A DNA stretch of 47,947 nucleotides from Bdellovibrionales bacterium. Its GTDB lineage: Bacteria > Bdellovibrionota > Bdellovibrionia > Bdellovibrionales > JAMPXM01. The stretch covers positions 1-47,947 of the forward strand of contig SYLX01000050.1 of assembly GCA_005808505.1 (NCBI GenBank), in the 5' to 3' direction. The notes beneath the pieces are model-generated. The model was not told where the DNA came from. It made no database searches and saw only the letters and a list, made by a program, of their open reading frames with translations. This document shows positions 15,249 to 24,738 of this stretch, one piece after another. The stretch's first letter is position 1. Each line of letters opens with the position of its first letter. Made by a program: the position numbers and the translations under genes.

Positions 15249-16174
15249 CAGTGGGATTGAGTCAGTACGAAATGAATCACGATGTTCTCGCAGCTTTGCG
15301 CTACGTGCGCGAATTTCACGGCACTACGATCGTCGTGAAGCTGGGTGGATCCGTCCTTCAGGACGAGGGACTTCTCCACTCGATTTGCCGCGATCTCAGC
15401 ATGATCCGAAAAGTTGGGGTCGCGGTCGTCGTCGTGCACGGAGGCGGTCCCGAGATCAACCAAGAACTCACGCGTCGCGGGATCGAGTGGTCCTTCGTGA
15501 ACGGTCTTCGCGTTACGACGCCCGAGATGATGGAAGTCGTCGAAATGGTCCTTTGCGGAAAAGTGAACCGACGCATCGTGCGCGCTCTCGGTGAGGCCGG
15601 GCTCAAACCAGTGGGATTCTCCGGCGCCGATGCGGCGACACTCGTATGCAAGGCCTCAGACGCTAAACTCGGACGCGTTGGCGAGATCGAGCGCGTGGGA
15701 ACGCGGTTGATAAATGATGTACTCGCGATCGAAGACGAGCTTGGTGTGCGCGGGATTCCGGTTTTGGCGCCGGTCGGTCTGGGACGCGATGGTCTTTCAT
15801 ACAATATAAACGCCGACTGGGCCGCCAGCCGGGTCGCAACCGAGCTTGGAGTGACGAAGATGCTCTTTCTTACGGATCAAGACGGAATTCTCGATCCTCA
15901 AGGAAAACTGTTGCCAGAGCTCGACGCGGGCGAGCTCGAGCAACTGATTGAAGACGGAGTCGTTAAAGGCGGAATGCTCGCGAAAGCGCAAACGATTCTT
16001 CACGCGTTGAAGAACCGGGTGACCAACGTCCACGTGCTGAATGCGAGAAGGCCGCATGCTTTGATCGAGGAGCTCTTTACGGATCGCGGAGTCGGTACGG
16101 TTTGCCGCTTGCGCTCGCGCGCAACGGCCGAGGACTTCAGCGAAAAATATGCTGAAGAGTCGTGGTCGAATTGA
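15245..16174 (+). CDS. argB: Acetylglutamate kinase
   Basis: A 309-residue amino-acid kinase phosphorylating N-acetylglutamate. Motifs are VVKLGGS (31-36) for phosphate binding, [11 protein letters not shown] (63-72), [18 protein letters not shown] (86-103) and, later, [12 protein letters not shown] plus KGGMLAKAQ. The ATG chosen overlaps the argJ stop as ATGA. The frame is open back to 15191, but that start would lie well inside argJ. This enzyme is often the arginine-feedback step; an N-terminal helix of the kind linked to feedback (roughly residues 5-25) is present, so inhibition by arginine is plausible but unproven. Confidence 0.95.
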   Translation: MTVGLSQYEMNHDVLAALRYVREFHGTTIVVKLGGSVLQDEGLLHSICRDLSMIRKVGVAVVVVHGGGPEINQELTRRGIEWSFVNGLRVTTPEMMEVVEMVLCGKVNRRIVRALGEAGLKPVGFSGADAATLVCKASDAKLGRVGEIERVGTRLINDVLAIEDELGVRGIPVLAPVGLGRDGLSYNINADWAASRVATELGVTKMLFLTDQDGILDPQGKLLPELDAGELEQLIEDGVVKGGMLAKAQTILHALKNRVTNVHVLNARRPHALIEELFTDRGVGTVCRLRSRATAEDFSEKYAEESWSN

Positions 16175-16248
16175 GTCCCTTTGCTCGGGCCAAAACTTGA
16201 CTCGAAGATTGTCAAGGACCGGGCTTCGTTCCGGAAAGGAGGATCGAA

Positions 16249-17175
16249 ATGCTGAAGTTGAAAACCAAACATTTTCTGACCGGGACGGAGCTCTCGCGCC
16301 AAGAGCTGTGGGATCTTTTGTTCCTCGCGGAGAGTTGTCGTGAGCAGCGTTTGGCGGGATTCAATCGCGATGACCTGCGTGCGAAGACCGTCGTTCTGCT
16401 TTTCGAAAAGCCCTCGCTCCGCACGCGCGTAAGCTTTACGGTCGCGATTCAGGAGCTCGGCGGCTTTGCGATGGAGCTCGATAGCATCGGCCGAAAGAAA
16501 GAAGATCCAGCCGATACCGTGCGCGTGCTCGGCGGATACTGCCACGGGGTGATGGTGCGAACTCATTCGCACGCCATTCTCGAGACGATGGCGAAGCACT
16601 CAACCATCCCGATCATCAATGGGCTTTCGGACTCGCATCATCCTTGTCAGGTGCTTGCGGATTTGCAGACGCTCATGCAGACGTATAAGGATTTGAAGGG
16701 TCTGAAGCTTGCTTACGTCGGCGATGGCAACAACATGCTCCACAGCTTGTTGCTGCTTGCGCCTTACCTCGGTGTCGAACTTCATTACGCCTGCCCAGTA
16801 GGTTACGAGCCAAGTGCGCTGATTCTACGGCAAGCGAAGAAGCGCGCGGAAAGCGGAGGCGGAAGAATCGTCGGCCACCGTGACCCGGTGAAAGCTGTCG
16901 AAGGTGCGAGCGCCGTTTACACCGACGTGTGGACGAGTATGGGGTTCGAGCAAGAGGAAACCGACCGTGACGTCGTCTTTAAGCCTTACTCGCTGACGGA
17001 GGACTTGTACGGGCACTCGGCGCCCGGAGCATTGATCATGCACTGCATGCCGATGATTCGCGATAAGGAGATCGCGAGTTCGCTCGTTGAGCACGAGCGC
17101 TCCGCTTTGTTCAGGCAGAGCGAGAACCGTATGCACGCGCAAAAGGCGTTGCTCGTGGGCCTGATGGGGAAGTAA
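16249..17175 (+). CDS. argF: Ornithine carbamoyltransferase
   Basis: A 308-residue enzyme making citrulline from ornithine and carbamoyl phosphate. The carbamoyl-phosphate motif is SLRTR (56-60), a variant of the usual STRTR. HPCQ is at 131-134, the SMG loop of ornithine-type enzymes is DVWTSMG (226-232), and HCMP (265-268) stands where HCLP is usual. The SMG loop, together with argJ in the operon, favours ornithine over acetylornithine as substrate. AAAGGAGG lies just before the ATG. The 74-base gap after argB contains CTTGAC...GTCAAG, a small inverted repeat. Confidence 0.93.
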   Translation: MLKLKTKHFLTGTELSRQELWDLLFLAESCREQRLAGFNRDDLRAKTVVLLFEKPSLRTRVSFTVAIQELGGFAMELDSIGRKKEDPADTVRVLGGYCHGVMVRTHSHAILETMAKHSTIPIINGLSDSHHPCQVLADLQTLMQTYKDLKGLKLAYVGDGNNMLHSLLLLAPYLGVELHYACPVGYEPSALILRQAKKRAESGGGRIVGHRDPVKAVEGASAVYTDVWTSMGFEQEETDRDVVFKPYSLTEDLYGHSAPGALIMHCMPMIRDKEIASSLVEHERSALFRQSENRMHAQKALLVGLMGK

Positions 17176-17224
17176 AGCTTTGAGACAGTCGCAGTTTTTA
17201 GTTGTGAACAAGGCGGAGGCTGAA

Positions 17225-17692
17225 ATGCCGTCAACAGACGCGCGAGCACGGTTACAGGCTTTAAAGGGGCTTCTTGAAAGGGAAGAAGCGAGCACGCAAG
17301 AAGAGCTGCGCGAACAGCTCGAAAAGCTCGACTTTGAAGTCACGCAGAGTACCGTCTCGCGCGATCTGCGCCGGATCGGCGCGATCAAGATGACGGATAA
17401 TGAGGGAGTGACGACTTATCGACTTCCGCTTGAACATCCTGCAACCGCGCCGCTGATCGACAGCCTCGGGGATCTCGTGCGAACCATTGAGCACAATGGT
17501 GCGATGATCGTCGTCCAAACCACACCGGGCTCCGCTTCTTTAGTCGCGCGCCACATTGATGGTCTGCGCTCGGATGATGTTCTTGGCACGATCGCGGGAG
17601 ACGACACCATCTTCGTTGCGCCATCTAGTCTCAAAAAGCTCGATGCGCTCGTGAAGCGCCTCGAGGCTTCTTTTTACTCTCCCGCACGTTGA
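17225..17692 (+). CDS. argR: Arginine repressor ArgR
   Basis: A 155-residue regulator of the ArgR/AhrC family. The N-terminal winged helix includes VTQSTVSRDLRRIGAIKM (39-56), the DNA-recognition signature. The C-terminal hexamer and arginine-binding domain includes GTIAGDDTIFVAP (121-133) with the conserved GDDT. The frame is open to a TTG at 17180, but GGCGGAGG six bases before this ATG and the family length fix the start. It is the last gene of the arginine series, so it could regulate its own operon. The candidate operators lie between argG and argC. No terminator is evident after it. Confidence 0.94.
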   Translation: MPSTDARARLQALKGLLEREEASTQEELREQLEKLDFEVTQSTVSRDLRRIGAIKMTDNEGVTTYRLPLEHPATAPLIDSLGDLVRTIEHNGAMIVVQTTPGSASLVARHIDGLRSDDVLGTIAGDDTIFVAPSSLKKLDALVKRLEASFYSPAR

Positions 17693-17901
17693 CGAGTGAT
17701 CGTCTTCACGCATTCGTAAAATATTTCGAAACTTCCTGATCTTATTCACAGCTGCGTGATTCTCCGCGCGCCATTCTCAATTAGTTTTTAGTTCGAATTT
17801 GGAAGCGGTGTACGGCTCGTTCTCAACGGGTGATTCACCGACGCCTACTAAGAATGAAAACTCGTCGATGAACTTTAGCAATTCAGCAAAGGAGAAACGA
17901 A

Positions 17902-18429
17902 ATGTTGATTTATGAAGCGCTCAAGAAGGATCACGACGCACTGAAGCCGCTCCTCGATCGTCTTGTCCAGTCTGCCGACGCGGATGATGCGACTCGCATG
18001 GCGCTGATCGGTCAGATCCGTGATGAACTCGTGCCTCACTCTCGCGCTGAAGAAGCGGTTTTCTACAACTCGCTTCGTTCCATCGATGAGACGAAAGATC
18101 TCGTCATGCACGGATACGCCGAGCACATGGAAGCTGAAACAATGCTCCGCGCTCTTCAAGGCCAAGAAGCAGTGAAAGTTGATTGGACGACAACTGCTCA
18201 AAAACTTCGGGAAGCGCTTCTCCATCACATCGAGGAAGAAGAAGGCCGCATCTTCGAATCGGCTCGCCAAGTCCTCGCTGAAGAAGAAGCCATCGCGATG
18301 GCAGAAGCTTTCGAGCAAATGAAGCCCGAAGTTCGCGAAGGTGGATTCATGCAGAACACGCTCGATCTAATTGCGAACGTCATGCCGCAACGGTTTGCGA
18401 CTCCGCTTCGCAACTTCTTACATAAGTGA
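17902..18429 (+). CDS. Hemerythrin-like HHE domain protein
   Basis: A 175-residue all-helical protein. Metal-ligand candidates are His11 in KKDHDAL, His46 and Glu50 in PHSRAEE, His75 in YAEHMEAE, and His108/His109 with Glu113 in LLHHIEEEE, which is the pattern of hemerythrin HHE domains. Such proteins bind a di-iron centre and sense or carry oxygen or respond to redox and nitric oxide stress; the exact role here is unknown. AAAGGAG precedes the ATG. It stands alone, with its own upstream gap and a structured 3' end. Confidence 0.88.
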   Translation: MLIYEALKKDHDALKPLLDRLVQSADADDATRMALIGQIRDELVPHSRAEEAVFYNSLRSIDETKDLVMHGYAEHMEAETMLRALQGQEAVKVDWTTTAQKLREALLHHIEEEEGRIFESARQVLAEEEAIAMAEAFEQMKPEVREGGFMQNTLDLIANVMPQRFATPLRNFLHK

Positions 18430-18449
18430 GTTCGTAAGCAGTGAACTTG

Positions 18450-18498
18450 AGTGAGTCACCAGCTTCCTTGACCACACCTCGAGAAGAGGTGGCTCACT
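18450..18498 (+). terminator. Nested hairpin after the hemerythrin-like gene
   Basis: AGTGAGTCACC pairs with GGTGGCTCACT (one G-T pair) around a spacer that can itself fold through CCTC/GAGG. Only a short TTT follows, so termination strength is uncertain. Confidence 0.5.
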
Positions 18499-18584
18499 TT
18501 CATCTGAATCACTAGAAGTGTTTCACTATTTTCTGAAGACCCAGCCCAGGCTTACCTTCGATAGTGGGGGGCAGGAGGCTCGGC

Positions 18585-18815
18585 ATGAATAATCAAAAAG
18601 CAAATCCACCCCAGCATCAACATTCCGGCGAAGGCGGCCGTAAATTTCAGGAACAAGGTCAAAAAGGCCACGATCTTCTGAATACGGATAGCAACACCGC
18701 AGGTGTAGGCAGCCATATTGATTCGCCTCAAGATGCCAAACGTGCAGACACCGGCATTGCGGATCAAGGTGAGGAAGCTAACGATCAAAGCAGCGATGAG
18801 CGTAGCGACCGCTGA
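18585..18815 (+). CDS. Small, highly hydrophilic protein of unknown function
   Basis: A 76-residue protein, rich in Gln, Gly, Asp, Asn and Lys and almost without hydrophobic residues (MNNQKANPPQHQHSGEGG...). The phrase EGGRKFQEQGQKGHDLL recalls the KGG-type motif of small stress-induced bacterial proteins, but the match is loose. GCAGGAGG lies seven bases before the ATG, a good start signal, and a second ATG upstream was not preferred. The opposite strand is also open here and encodes a hydrophobic frame, a usual shadow of such composition. Probably intrinsically disordered. It faces the RNA methyltransferase gene tail to tail. Confidence 0.6.
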   Translation: MNNQKANPPQHQHSGEGGRKFQEQGQKGHDLLNTDSNTAGVGSHIDSPQDAKRADTGIADQGEEANDQSSDERSDR

Positions 18816-18838
18816 AAACAAGCAGGATCGATCAGCGG

Positions 18839-19627
18839 TTAAGACTGCGAAGATCTGTAAGAATAAAGCGCGATGCTTGCGGCGACGGTTGCGTTGAGAG
18901 ACTCAACCGTCGCGGCCATCGGAATAGAGACGAGGGTATGATCAAGCTTGTTCGGGACGCCCGGACCCTCTTCACCTATGAGTAAGCGGCAGTTTTTAGG
19001 CCACCGAAAATCAAAAAGAGATTCGCCCTTCATGTCGAGTGCTATGACGTTCGTCGCACCGATCTCATGAATGGAAGGGCCTTTTTCTAAAGCTACCGCC
19101 CGCGTCGTCGCGCTGGCGGCTCGAGTCGCTTTCGGATGGAACGGCGACGCGCTCTCTTTCAAGAAAACAATTTTTGTTGCGCCGAACGCAGCGGCACTCC
19201 GAACAAGAGCGCCGACGTTTGCGGGGTCTCCCATCGCACACAGGACTTCAAGTCCTTCAGGGGCGACGGTAAGATCAGCGATCTTAAGCTCCGGCGTTCG
19301 CAGCACGAGGAGGGGCTCTTTGGTGCCGAAGAGATCTAATTCTTCGAACAGGGCGCGCGAGAGTTCGATGAGTGTTGCGCGTGAATCCGCGGCCTTTGCA
19401 AAAAACTTACGAACGAGCGCATGGTCTTCGCCGTGAGTTTCGGCGCAGATGAGGAGGTCGCGAACCTCTGGGCTCCGAGTTTCTAAAAGTTCGCCAACAG
19501 CTCGATCGCCTGAAACGATGTACAATCCGTGCTTCCGGATCCCTTTCGAAGCCAGGCACTCGCGCAGTTCGCGAAAGACCGCATTCTGTTCGCTAGAAAC
19601 AATTTTCTTCGGAGGTGGTTTCGTCAT
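18839..19627 (-). CDS. TrmH/SpoU-family RNA 2'-O-methyltransferase
   Basis: A 262-residue protein with a C-terminal SPOUT knot. Motif 1 is GDPANVGALVRSAAAFGA (133-150) with the catalytic Arg143, motif 2 is LLIGEEGPGVP (215-225), and motif 3 is IPMAATVESLNATVAASIALY (235-255). The N-terminal part (VSGDRAVGELLE...) fits the substrate-binding domain of rRNA or tRNA methylases of this family. The target base is not predictable. The start overlaps the rsmG stop as ATGA, so the two RNA-modifying enzymes are co-translated; a longer frame to 19657 was not chosen for that reason. Confidence 0.88.
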   Translation of the reverse strand: MTKPPPKKIVSSEQNAVFRELRECLASKGIRKHGLYIVSGDRAVGELLETRSPEVRDLLICAETHGEDHALVRKFFAKAADSRATLIELSRALFEELDLFGTKEPLLVLRTPELKIADLTVAPEGLEVLCAMGDPANVGALVRSAAAFGATKIVFLKESASPFHPKATRAASATTRAVALEKGPSIHEIGATNVIALDMKGESLFDFRWPKNCRLLIGEEGPGVPNKLDHTLVSIPMAATVESLNATVAASIALYSYRSSQS

Positions 19628-20487
19628 TCCGTGCCTGCGCCGAATTCTTTTTCCCACCGCAGATCGAGCTCTTCAAAATCTGGCAGAGGATGAGGTTTCA
19701 ACTTGCGGTAGACGAGGAGCCTGCGTTCGTGAGGAGTTTTCGGCAACTCGTAGGCAATGTCGCTTTCGAGTTCAAAATATTCGCCCCAAGCTTGCCGAGC
19801 CATCTCGATCTCTGGGTCACAGTTTGGGCCCTTCATCAAATACACTTTGCCGCCTGTCTGGAGACAGTTGACGACGTTCCCGAGCGTGTTACGCGCATCT
19901 TCAACCGCGCGTGTGATAACCCCATTCACGGGATAGAAACACTCGAAGTTGATATTGCGACCGAGGATCAGCAGATTTTTGAGCCCCATTTCTTCGCGAA
20001 CGCGCTTTAAAAACTCAACGCGCTTTTGAACGCCTTCAGCGAGAATGATCTTCTCTTCGGGAAAATGAATTTTCAGCGGGATTCCCGGAAATCCCGGTCC
20101 AGTTCCCATGTCTAAGAGAGGAAACTGAAGTTCCGTTAAATTGGCGACGATCAGCGAATCGATGAAATGTTTGATCGCGACGTCTTTCACGGTTAGGAGG
20201 CGTGTGAAGTTCTGCTCGTTTTGGTTCGCCATGAGAAGTTGGTAGAACCGGGTCAGCTGTCCGCGTTTGTCGTGGGGATAATCACCAAAGCCATGATTTC
20301 GGAAGACGTCGTACATCCGGTCGTCTGCCTCGTGGAAGCTATACTGCTCCTGCGGGCGACGGTGGCGCGAGTTAGCTTCATGAGGAGTACCGGTGGATGC
20401 CGCGTTTGACTGCGGCCCCGAGCTTTTCCCTCTTGCCTTCTGACGAGCCTTGTAAGGGCTCCAGTTTGATCGATTCTTATGCGCCAT
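19624..20487 (-). CDS. rsmG: 16S rRNA (guanine-N7) methyltransferase RsmG-like, with N-terminal extension
   Basis: A 287-residue methyltransferase. The SAM-binding loop is LLDMGTGPGFPGIPL (124-138), preceded by NFTRLLTVKDVAIKHFIDSL (93-112), which corresponds to the family's substrate segment, and followed by AEGVQKRVEFLKRV. RsmG methylates G527 of 16S rRNA. Usual family members have a little over 200 residues; here about 75 residues rich in Arg, Lys, Ser and Gln precede the family domain and look disordered. No strong ribosome site marks the first ATG, so the true protein may start later. It is the first gene of a two-gene minus-strand unit. Confidence 0.85.
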   Translation of the reverse strand: MAHKNRSNWSPYKARQKARGKSSGPQSNAASTGTPHEANSRHRRPQEQYSFHEADDRMYDVFRNHGFGDYPHDKRGQLTRFYQLLMANQNEQNFTRLLTVKDVAIKHFIDSLIVANLTELQFPLLDMGTGPGFPGIPLKIHFPEEKIILAEGVQKRVEFLKRVREEMGLKNLLILGRNINFECFYPVNGVITRAVEDARNTLGNVVNCLQTGGKVYLMKGPNCDPEIEMARQAWGEYFELESDIAYELPKTPHERRLLVYRKLKPHPLPDFEELDLRWEKEFGAGTE

Positions 20488-20744
20488 GTTGGTCGCGGAT
20501 ACTATTTGAAAATCGGGTGTAAATCATCGAATAATTGCAGGAAATCGGGAACCTGGGTGGAAATTACAGTCAATTAGAAAGCCGATAATCACGGTGCCTT
20601 CAACGAGTTTTTGACCGTGTTTTATTTGCCGTTGAATCCGCGTCCATCTCGCTAGCTTTTGACCGCCGTCTTCCATCCTCATGACCGAACTGATCAAGTT
20701 ATTCAACCGAATGCCGCTGAAAGCCCAAGCATGAGAGCTCAATC

Positions 20745-21773
20745 ATGAGTATGAACGCGAAAATCGACCAGATCCGCAGCGAAGCCGCGCAGGCTTTCGA
20801 AAAAGCGGGCAGCGTAAAGGACCTCTACGAAACGAAAGTTCAGTTCCTCGGTAAACAGGGAAGCTTTTCCGCTCTCATGAAGGAGATGGGAAAACTCTCG
20901 GCTGAGGAAAAGCCGCTTTTCGGGAAGCTGGTGAACGAGGCTAAGCAGAGTCTGGAGGCCTTGTATTCCGAGCGCGAGGAAAAACTTCGCACCCAGGAGC
21001 TGGAGGCAAAGCTTCAATCGGAACATCTCGATCTGACGCTTCCGGGACCGCAACGCCCACCCGGAGCAAAACATCCGATTTCTTCCGTGATCGAAGAGAT
21101 CTCGGGGATTTTGGGTCGTCTCGGTTATGCCGTCCGCACGGGACCCTTGATCGAAAAAGATAGCTTCAACTTCGAAGGCCTTAACATGCCGAAGGACCAT
21201 CCGGCCCGCGACATGCAAGATACCTTCTATATCGACGACAACTACGTTCTCCGCACGCACACTTCGCCCATTCAAGTGCACGCGATGTTCAACGAGAAGC
21301 CTCCGTTCAAAATCACGGGCGTCGGTCCCGTCTTCCGCGTCGATTACGATATCTCGCACTTGCCGAACTTCCACCAGATCGAAGGTTTCTGCGTGGATCG
21401 CAAAGTTTCGATGGCGGATTTGAAAGGCACGATCACGTTCTTCGTTCGTGAGTTCTTCGGTTCGAATTTGAAGACGCGTTTTCGTCCGAGCTTCTTTCCG
21501 TTCACCGAGCCGTCGGCGGAAGTCGATTGCCAATGTCCGATCTGCTCGGGCAAGGGCTGTCGCATGTGTAAAGAGTCGGGTTGGGTTGAAATCGGCGGAT
21601 GCGGACTCACGCATCCGAACGTCTTGAAATTTGCGGGCATCAACACGAATGACTGGCAAGCGTTCGCCTTTGGTTTCGGAATCGAACGCATGGCGATCAT
21701 CAAGTACGGGATCGACGACATCCGCTTGTTCAACGAAAACGACGTTCGCTTCTTAAGGCAGTTCTCGCTATGA
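20745..21773 (+). CDS. pheS: Phenylalanyl-tRNA synthetase alpha subunit
   Basis: A 342-residue class II synthetase subunit of normal length. An N-terminal coiled coil (about 5-95) is followed by the catalytic core: [13 protein letters not shown] (169-181), [21 protein letters not shown] (194-214), a Cys cluster [15 protein letters not shown], and motif 3 in [10 protein letters not shown] near the end. It forms the alpha2-beta2 enzyme with PheT. The stop overlaps the pheT start as ATGA. The ribosome site is weak (GAGAG). The 257-base gap upstream holds a 17-codon open frame with a single Phe codon, which does not look like a classic pheS attenuator peptide. Confidence 0.97.
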   Translation: MSMNAKIDQIRSEAAQAFEKAGSVKDLYETKVQFLGKQGSFSALMKEMGKLSAEEKPLFGKLVNEAKQSLEALYSEREEKLRTQELEAKLQSEHLDLTLPGPQRPPGAKHPISSVIEEISGILGRLGYAVRTGPLIEKDSFNFEGLNMPKDHPARDMQDTFYIDDNYVLRTHTSPIQVHAMFNEKPPFKITGVGPVFRVDYDISHLPNFHQIEGFCVDRKVSMADLKGTITFFVREFFGSNLKTRFRPSFFPFTEPSAEVDCQCPICSGKGCRMCKESGWVEIGGCGLTHPNVLKFAGINTNDWQAFAFGFGIERMAIIKYGIDDIRLFNENDVRFLRQFSL

Positions 21774-24232
21774 AAATTTCATTGAAATGGCTCAACGACT
21801 ACATCGATATCAAAGACTATCTCGCAAAGCCCGATGATCTTGCAGCGCTCCTGACGGCCGCCGGCATCGAAGTCGAAGCCGTGCAAAATCTCGCTAAGGA
21901 CTTCGAGCACGTTGTTGTCGGCCACATCTTGCAAAAAGGTCAGCATCCGAACGCGGATCGACTGACACTTTGCCAAGTGTCGACCGGTGAGGGAGTTGTT
22001 CACCAAATCGTCTGCGGAGCGAAAAACCATAATCAAGGTGACCGCATCGTCGTCGCTCTGCCGGGAGCAGTTTTACCCGGTAACTTTGTCATCAAACGCT
22101 CCAAGATTCGCGACGTCGAATCGGGCGGAATGCTTTGCTCTGAAAAAGAACTCGGTTTGAAGAGCGAAAGCGAAGGCATTTTGATTTTACCGGCCGATGC
22201 GCCGGTCGGTCAGCCTTTTGCGAAGTACATGGGCCTTGACGACATTCTGTTCGAGCTTAAAGTCACGCCCAACCGTGCAGATTGCCTTTCGCACTTTGGC
22301 GTCGCGCGTGAAATCGCGGCGGTCCTCGGCCGGGAAGTTAAGTTCCCCATTGAAAGTTTGATCGAAGATGGTGGATCCACGCGCCAGCAAATGGCGCTCG
22401 ATCTTCGCGATTCAGAGATGTGCCCACGTTACGCCGGTCGCGGCGTGGCGGGAGTCAAGGTAGGGCCCTCTCCTCAATGGCTCAAGGCGCGTCTTGAAAG
22501 TGTCGGCGTGAATTCGATCAACAACGTCGTCGACGTTACAAACTTCGTCATGATGGAGTTGGGGCAGCCGCTTCACGCATTCGATGTTCGCGAAGTCAAA
22601 GGGCGCAAGATCATCGTCGATCGTGCCGTCAAAGGTGAAACCTTCGTCACGCTCGACGGAAGCGAAATCAAACTCGAAGGTACGGAACTTACCATTCGCG
22701 ATGCGGAGCGGGCGGTAGCGCTTGCCGGAATCGTCGGTGGAAAAAACTCAGGCGTCCAAGACGACACGTCCGAAGTTTTCATCGAAGCGGCCTACTTTGC
22801 GCCAGGTGCGGTTCGCCGTACGGCTCGCAAGTTCGGAATTGAAACGGATTCATCCTATCGCTTCGCGCGTGGCACGAATCCAGAAGCCGTGCCGCTAGCT
22901 CTCAATCGTGCGGCTCAGCTGATCCAAAAAGTAGCGGGCGGAAAAATCATGGGCGAAGCTTATGATAGTTATCCGAATCCGCTCCGTCGTCAGCCGATCG
23001 AGATTTCACTTTCAACGGTTGAAGATCGCCTTGGCTACAAAGTCGAAGCGCAGAACTTCGCGCAGTGGATGAAGCGATTGGGTTGCACAATCGAGCCGAC
23101 CTCTGCGGCAGCGGGAACAGCTTGGAAAGTGCTTCCGCCGATGTTCCGCTGGGATCTGAGCGTTGACGTCGATCTCGTCGAAGAATATGCGCGCCTCAAT
23201 GGCTACCAGCATATTCCCGAAACGATTCCGGCTTCGGATATCGCTCCCGCTACTCACGATCTCATGTTCACGCTTGAGTCGAAAATGCGTCGCCTTCTTC
23301 AAGGAGAAGGTTGTTTGCAGGCTTTGAACTTCGCGTTTCTTTCACGCACCTTCCAGGACCGCATTCTCGGCGATCTTGATCGCGTGAAGCTCGCGGGCTT
23401 AACGACTTCAAATGAACCAATCGCGATCGTTAATCCGCTGAACGAAGAGTTCAACGTGATGCGGACGTCGCTTGTTCCGTGGCTTGTGAAAAACATCGTG
23501 CACAACTCACGGCAGGGAAATGCGTTCGGCCGACTTTTTGAAATCGGTCACGCCCACTTCCCGGGAAAAACAAACGACGGTCAGAAAACTTACGCCCAAG
23601 AATCCCGTTTGGCGTTCGCGTTCTGGGGTGAGTCGACGGATCTCTGGAAGAAGACGTCATCAGCTCCGCTCGTGCTTGAACTCAAAGCAAACGTCGAGAA
23701 TCTTCTTCGCGGCATGGGTATTTTGAAATGGCGCTGGGTTCAGCCGGCGGCCAAAGAAATTCCTGAGTTTCTCCATCCGGGTCAGGCGGCTCGTTTAGAG
23801 TTTGAAGGAAAATCAGTCGGCATCATCGGTACGCTTCATCCCGTGCTTCAAGATGAACTCAAAATCCGCGAAAACGTTGCGGTCGCGGAGTTCAATCTCG
23901 ATCTTTTGATGAAGGGACAGCCGCGGAGTCCGAAGTATCAGCCGATCTCGAAGATGCCGTTTGTTGATCGCGACATCGCACTTTTGATGCCCAAAGAGCT
24001 GGCAGCGGGCGCGGTGGAGACTGAGATCCGGAAGGCTGGTGGCGAGCTTCTCAAAGAAGTTCGCGTCTTCGATATCTTCGAAGGTGGTAGTCTCCAGGCA
24101 GGACAAAAGTCCGTAGCGTTCCGCATGATCTTCCAGGCACAAGACGCGACCCTCGAAGATGCAAAGGTCAACGAGCTGCGCGATAAGATTGTCAATGCTG
24201 TGAGCCAGAAGTTTGGCGTTTCCATCCGTTGA
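21770..24232 (+). CDS. pheT: Phenylalanyl-tRNA synthetase beta subunit
   Basis: An 820-residue partner of PheS, of full length. Domains in order: N-terminal [12 protein letters not shown], an EMAP-like tRNA-binding domain around [21 protein letters not shown] (45-65), B3/B4 editing domains with [18 protein letters not shown], a B5 region, the catalytic-like core ([18 protein letters not shown]), and a C-terminal FDX-ACB anticodon-binding domain ([18 protein letters not shown]...). It edits mischarged tyrosine as well as supporting charging. It overlaps pheS by four bases. After its stop a short structured gap (GAGCG-TT-CGCTC hairpin at 24243-24254) leads to ihfA. Confidence 0.97.
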   Translation: MKISLKWLNDYIDIKDYLAKPDDLAALLTAAGIEVEAVQNLAKDFEHVVVGHILQKGQHPNADRLTLCQVSTGEGVVHQIVCGAKNHNQGDRIVVALPGAVLPGNFVIKRSKIRDVESGGMLCSEKELGLKSESEGILILPADAPVGQPFAKYMGLDDILFELKVTPNRADCLSHFGVAREIAAVLGREVKFPIESLIEDGGSTRQQMALDLRDSEMCPRYAGRGVAGVKVGPSPQWLKARLESVGVNSINNVVDVTNFVMMELGQPLHAFDVREVKGRKIIVDRAVKGETFVTLDGSEIKLEGTELTIRDAERAVALAGIVGGKNSGVQDDTSEVFIEAAYFAPGAVRRTARKFGIETDSSYRFARGTNPEAVPLALNRAAQLIQKVAGGKIMGEAYDSYPNPLRRQPIEISLSTVEDRLGYKVEAQNFAQWMKRLGCTIEPTSAAAGTAWKVLPPMFRWDLSVDVDLVEEYARLNGYQHIPETIPASDIAPATHDLMFTLESKMRRLLQGEGCLQALNFAFLSRTFQDRILGDLDRVKLAGLTTSNEPIAIVNPLNEEFNVMRTSLVPWLVKNIVHNSRQGNAFGRLFEIGHAHFPGKTNDGQKTYAQESRLAFAFWGESTDLWKKTSSAPLVLELKANVENLLRGMGILKWRWVQPAAKEIPEFLHPGQAARLEFEGKSVGIIGTLHPVLQDELKIRENVAVAEFNLDLLMKGQPRSPKYQPISKMPFVDRDIALLMPKELAAGAVETEIRKAGGELLKEVRVFDIFEGGSLQAGQKSVAFRMIFQAQDATLEDAKVNELRDKIVNAVSQKFGVSIR

Positions 24233-24384
24233 TAGCGCTTTAGAGCGTTCGCTCCGCGAGGAAAAGCGGGGCGTCGGATTCTAAAGCTTGAAACTTATCA
24301 ATGACTTGGTAGCCTTTACGAAGAGATCATAAAGACGGGGCTTTTAGGCAGGATGACAGGCTCCAGGGAAAGGCATTAAACATC

Positions 24385-24738
24385 ATGAGCGGCGGACAAA
24401 ACCTCGGACGTTCAACGATGACCAAAGCGGACATTGTCGAAAAGGTCTATCAGAAGATCGGTTTCTCGAAGAAGGAAGCTTCGGAGCTGGTCGAGCTCGT
24501 ATTTACGAGCTTAAAAGACGTCCTGACTAAAGGCGATAAGGTCAAGATCTCGGGTTTCGGGAACTTCGTCGTGCGTGAAAAGAATGAACGCGTCGGACGT
24601 AACCCGCAAACTGGCGAGCAGATCAAGATCAGTGCTCGTCGAGTCCTTACGTTCCGTCCCTCGCAAGTCTTAAAGGCGATGCTCAATGGAGAAGACGTTA
24701 CCGGACTCAAGGATGATGACGACGACGACGACGAATAA
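24385..24738 (+). CDS. ihfA: Integration host factor alpha subunit (IHF/HU family)
   Basis: A 117-residue DNA-bending protein. The IHF/HU body runs from MTKADIVEKVYQKIGFSKKEASELV through KISGFGNFVVREKNERVGRNPQTGEQIKISARRVLTF, the last part being the DNA-embracing arm. It ends in GLKDDDDDDDE, an unusually long acidic tail. GGGAAAGG lies about 13 bases before the first ATG; a second ATG at 24418 begins exactly at the family N-terminus but has no clear ribosome site, so the first 11 residues are uncertain. The order pheS-pheT-ihfA-merR is a known conserved arrangement, which supports the alpha assignment over HU. Confidence 0.9.
   Translation: MSGGQNLGRSTMTKADIVEKVYQKIGFSKKEASELVELVFTSLKDVLTKGDKVKISGFGNFVVREKNERVGRNPQTGEQIKISARRVLTFRPSQVLKAMLNGEDVTGLKDDDDDDDE

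Noticed and set aside
18552..18821. Minus-strand hydrophobic frame (89 codons) opposite the small hydrophilic protein
   Set aside because: Its hydrophobic pattern is the expected complement of a Gln/Asp/Asn-rich frame, and it has no ribosome site, whereas the plus frame has AGGAGG at good spacing.
20681..20734. 17-codon frame before pheS as a Phe attenuator leader
   Set aside because: It has only one Phe codon and no terminator/antiterminator pair was found between it and pheS.
20739..21659. 306-codon minus-strand frame across pheS
   Set aside because: pheS on the other strand has all class II synthetase motifs.
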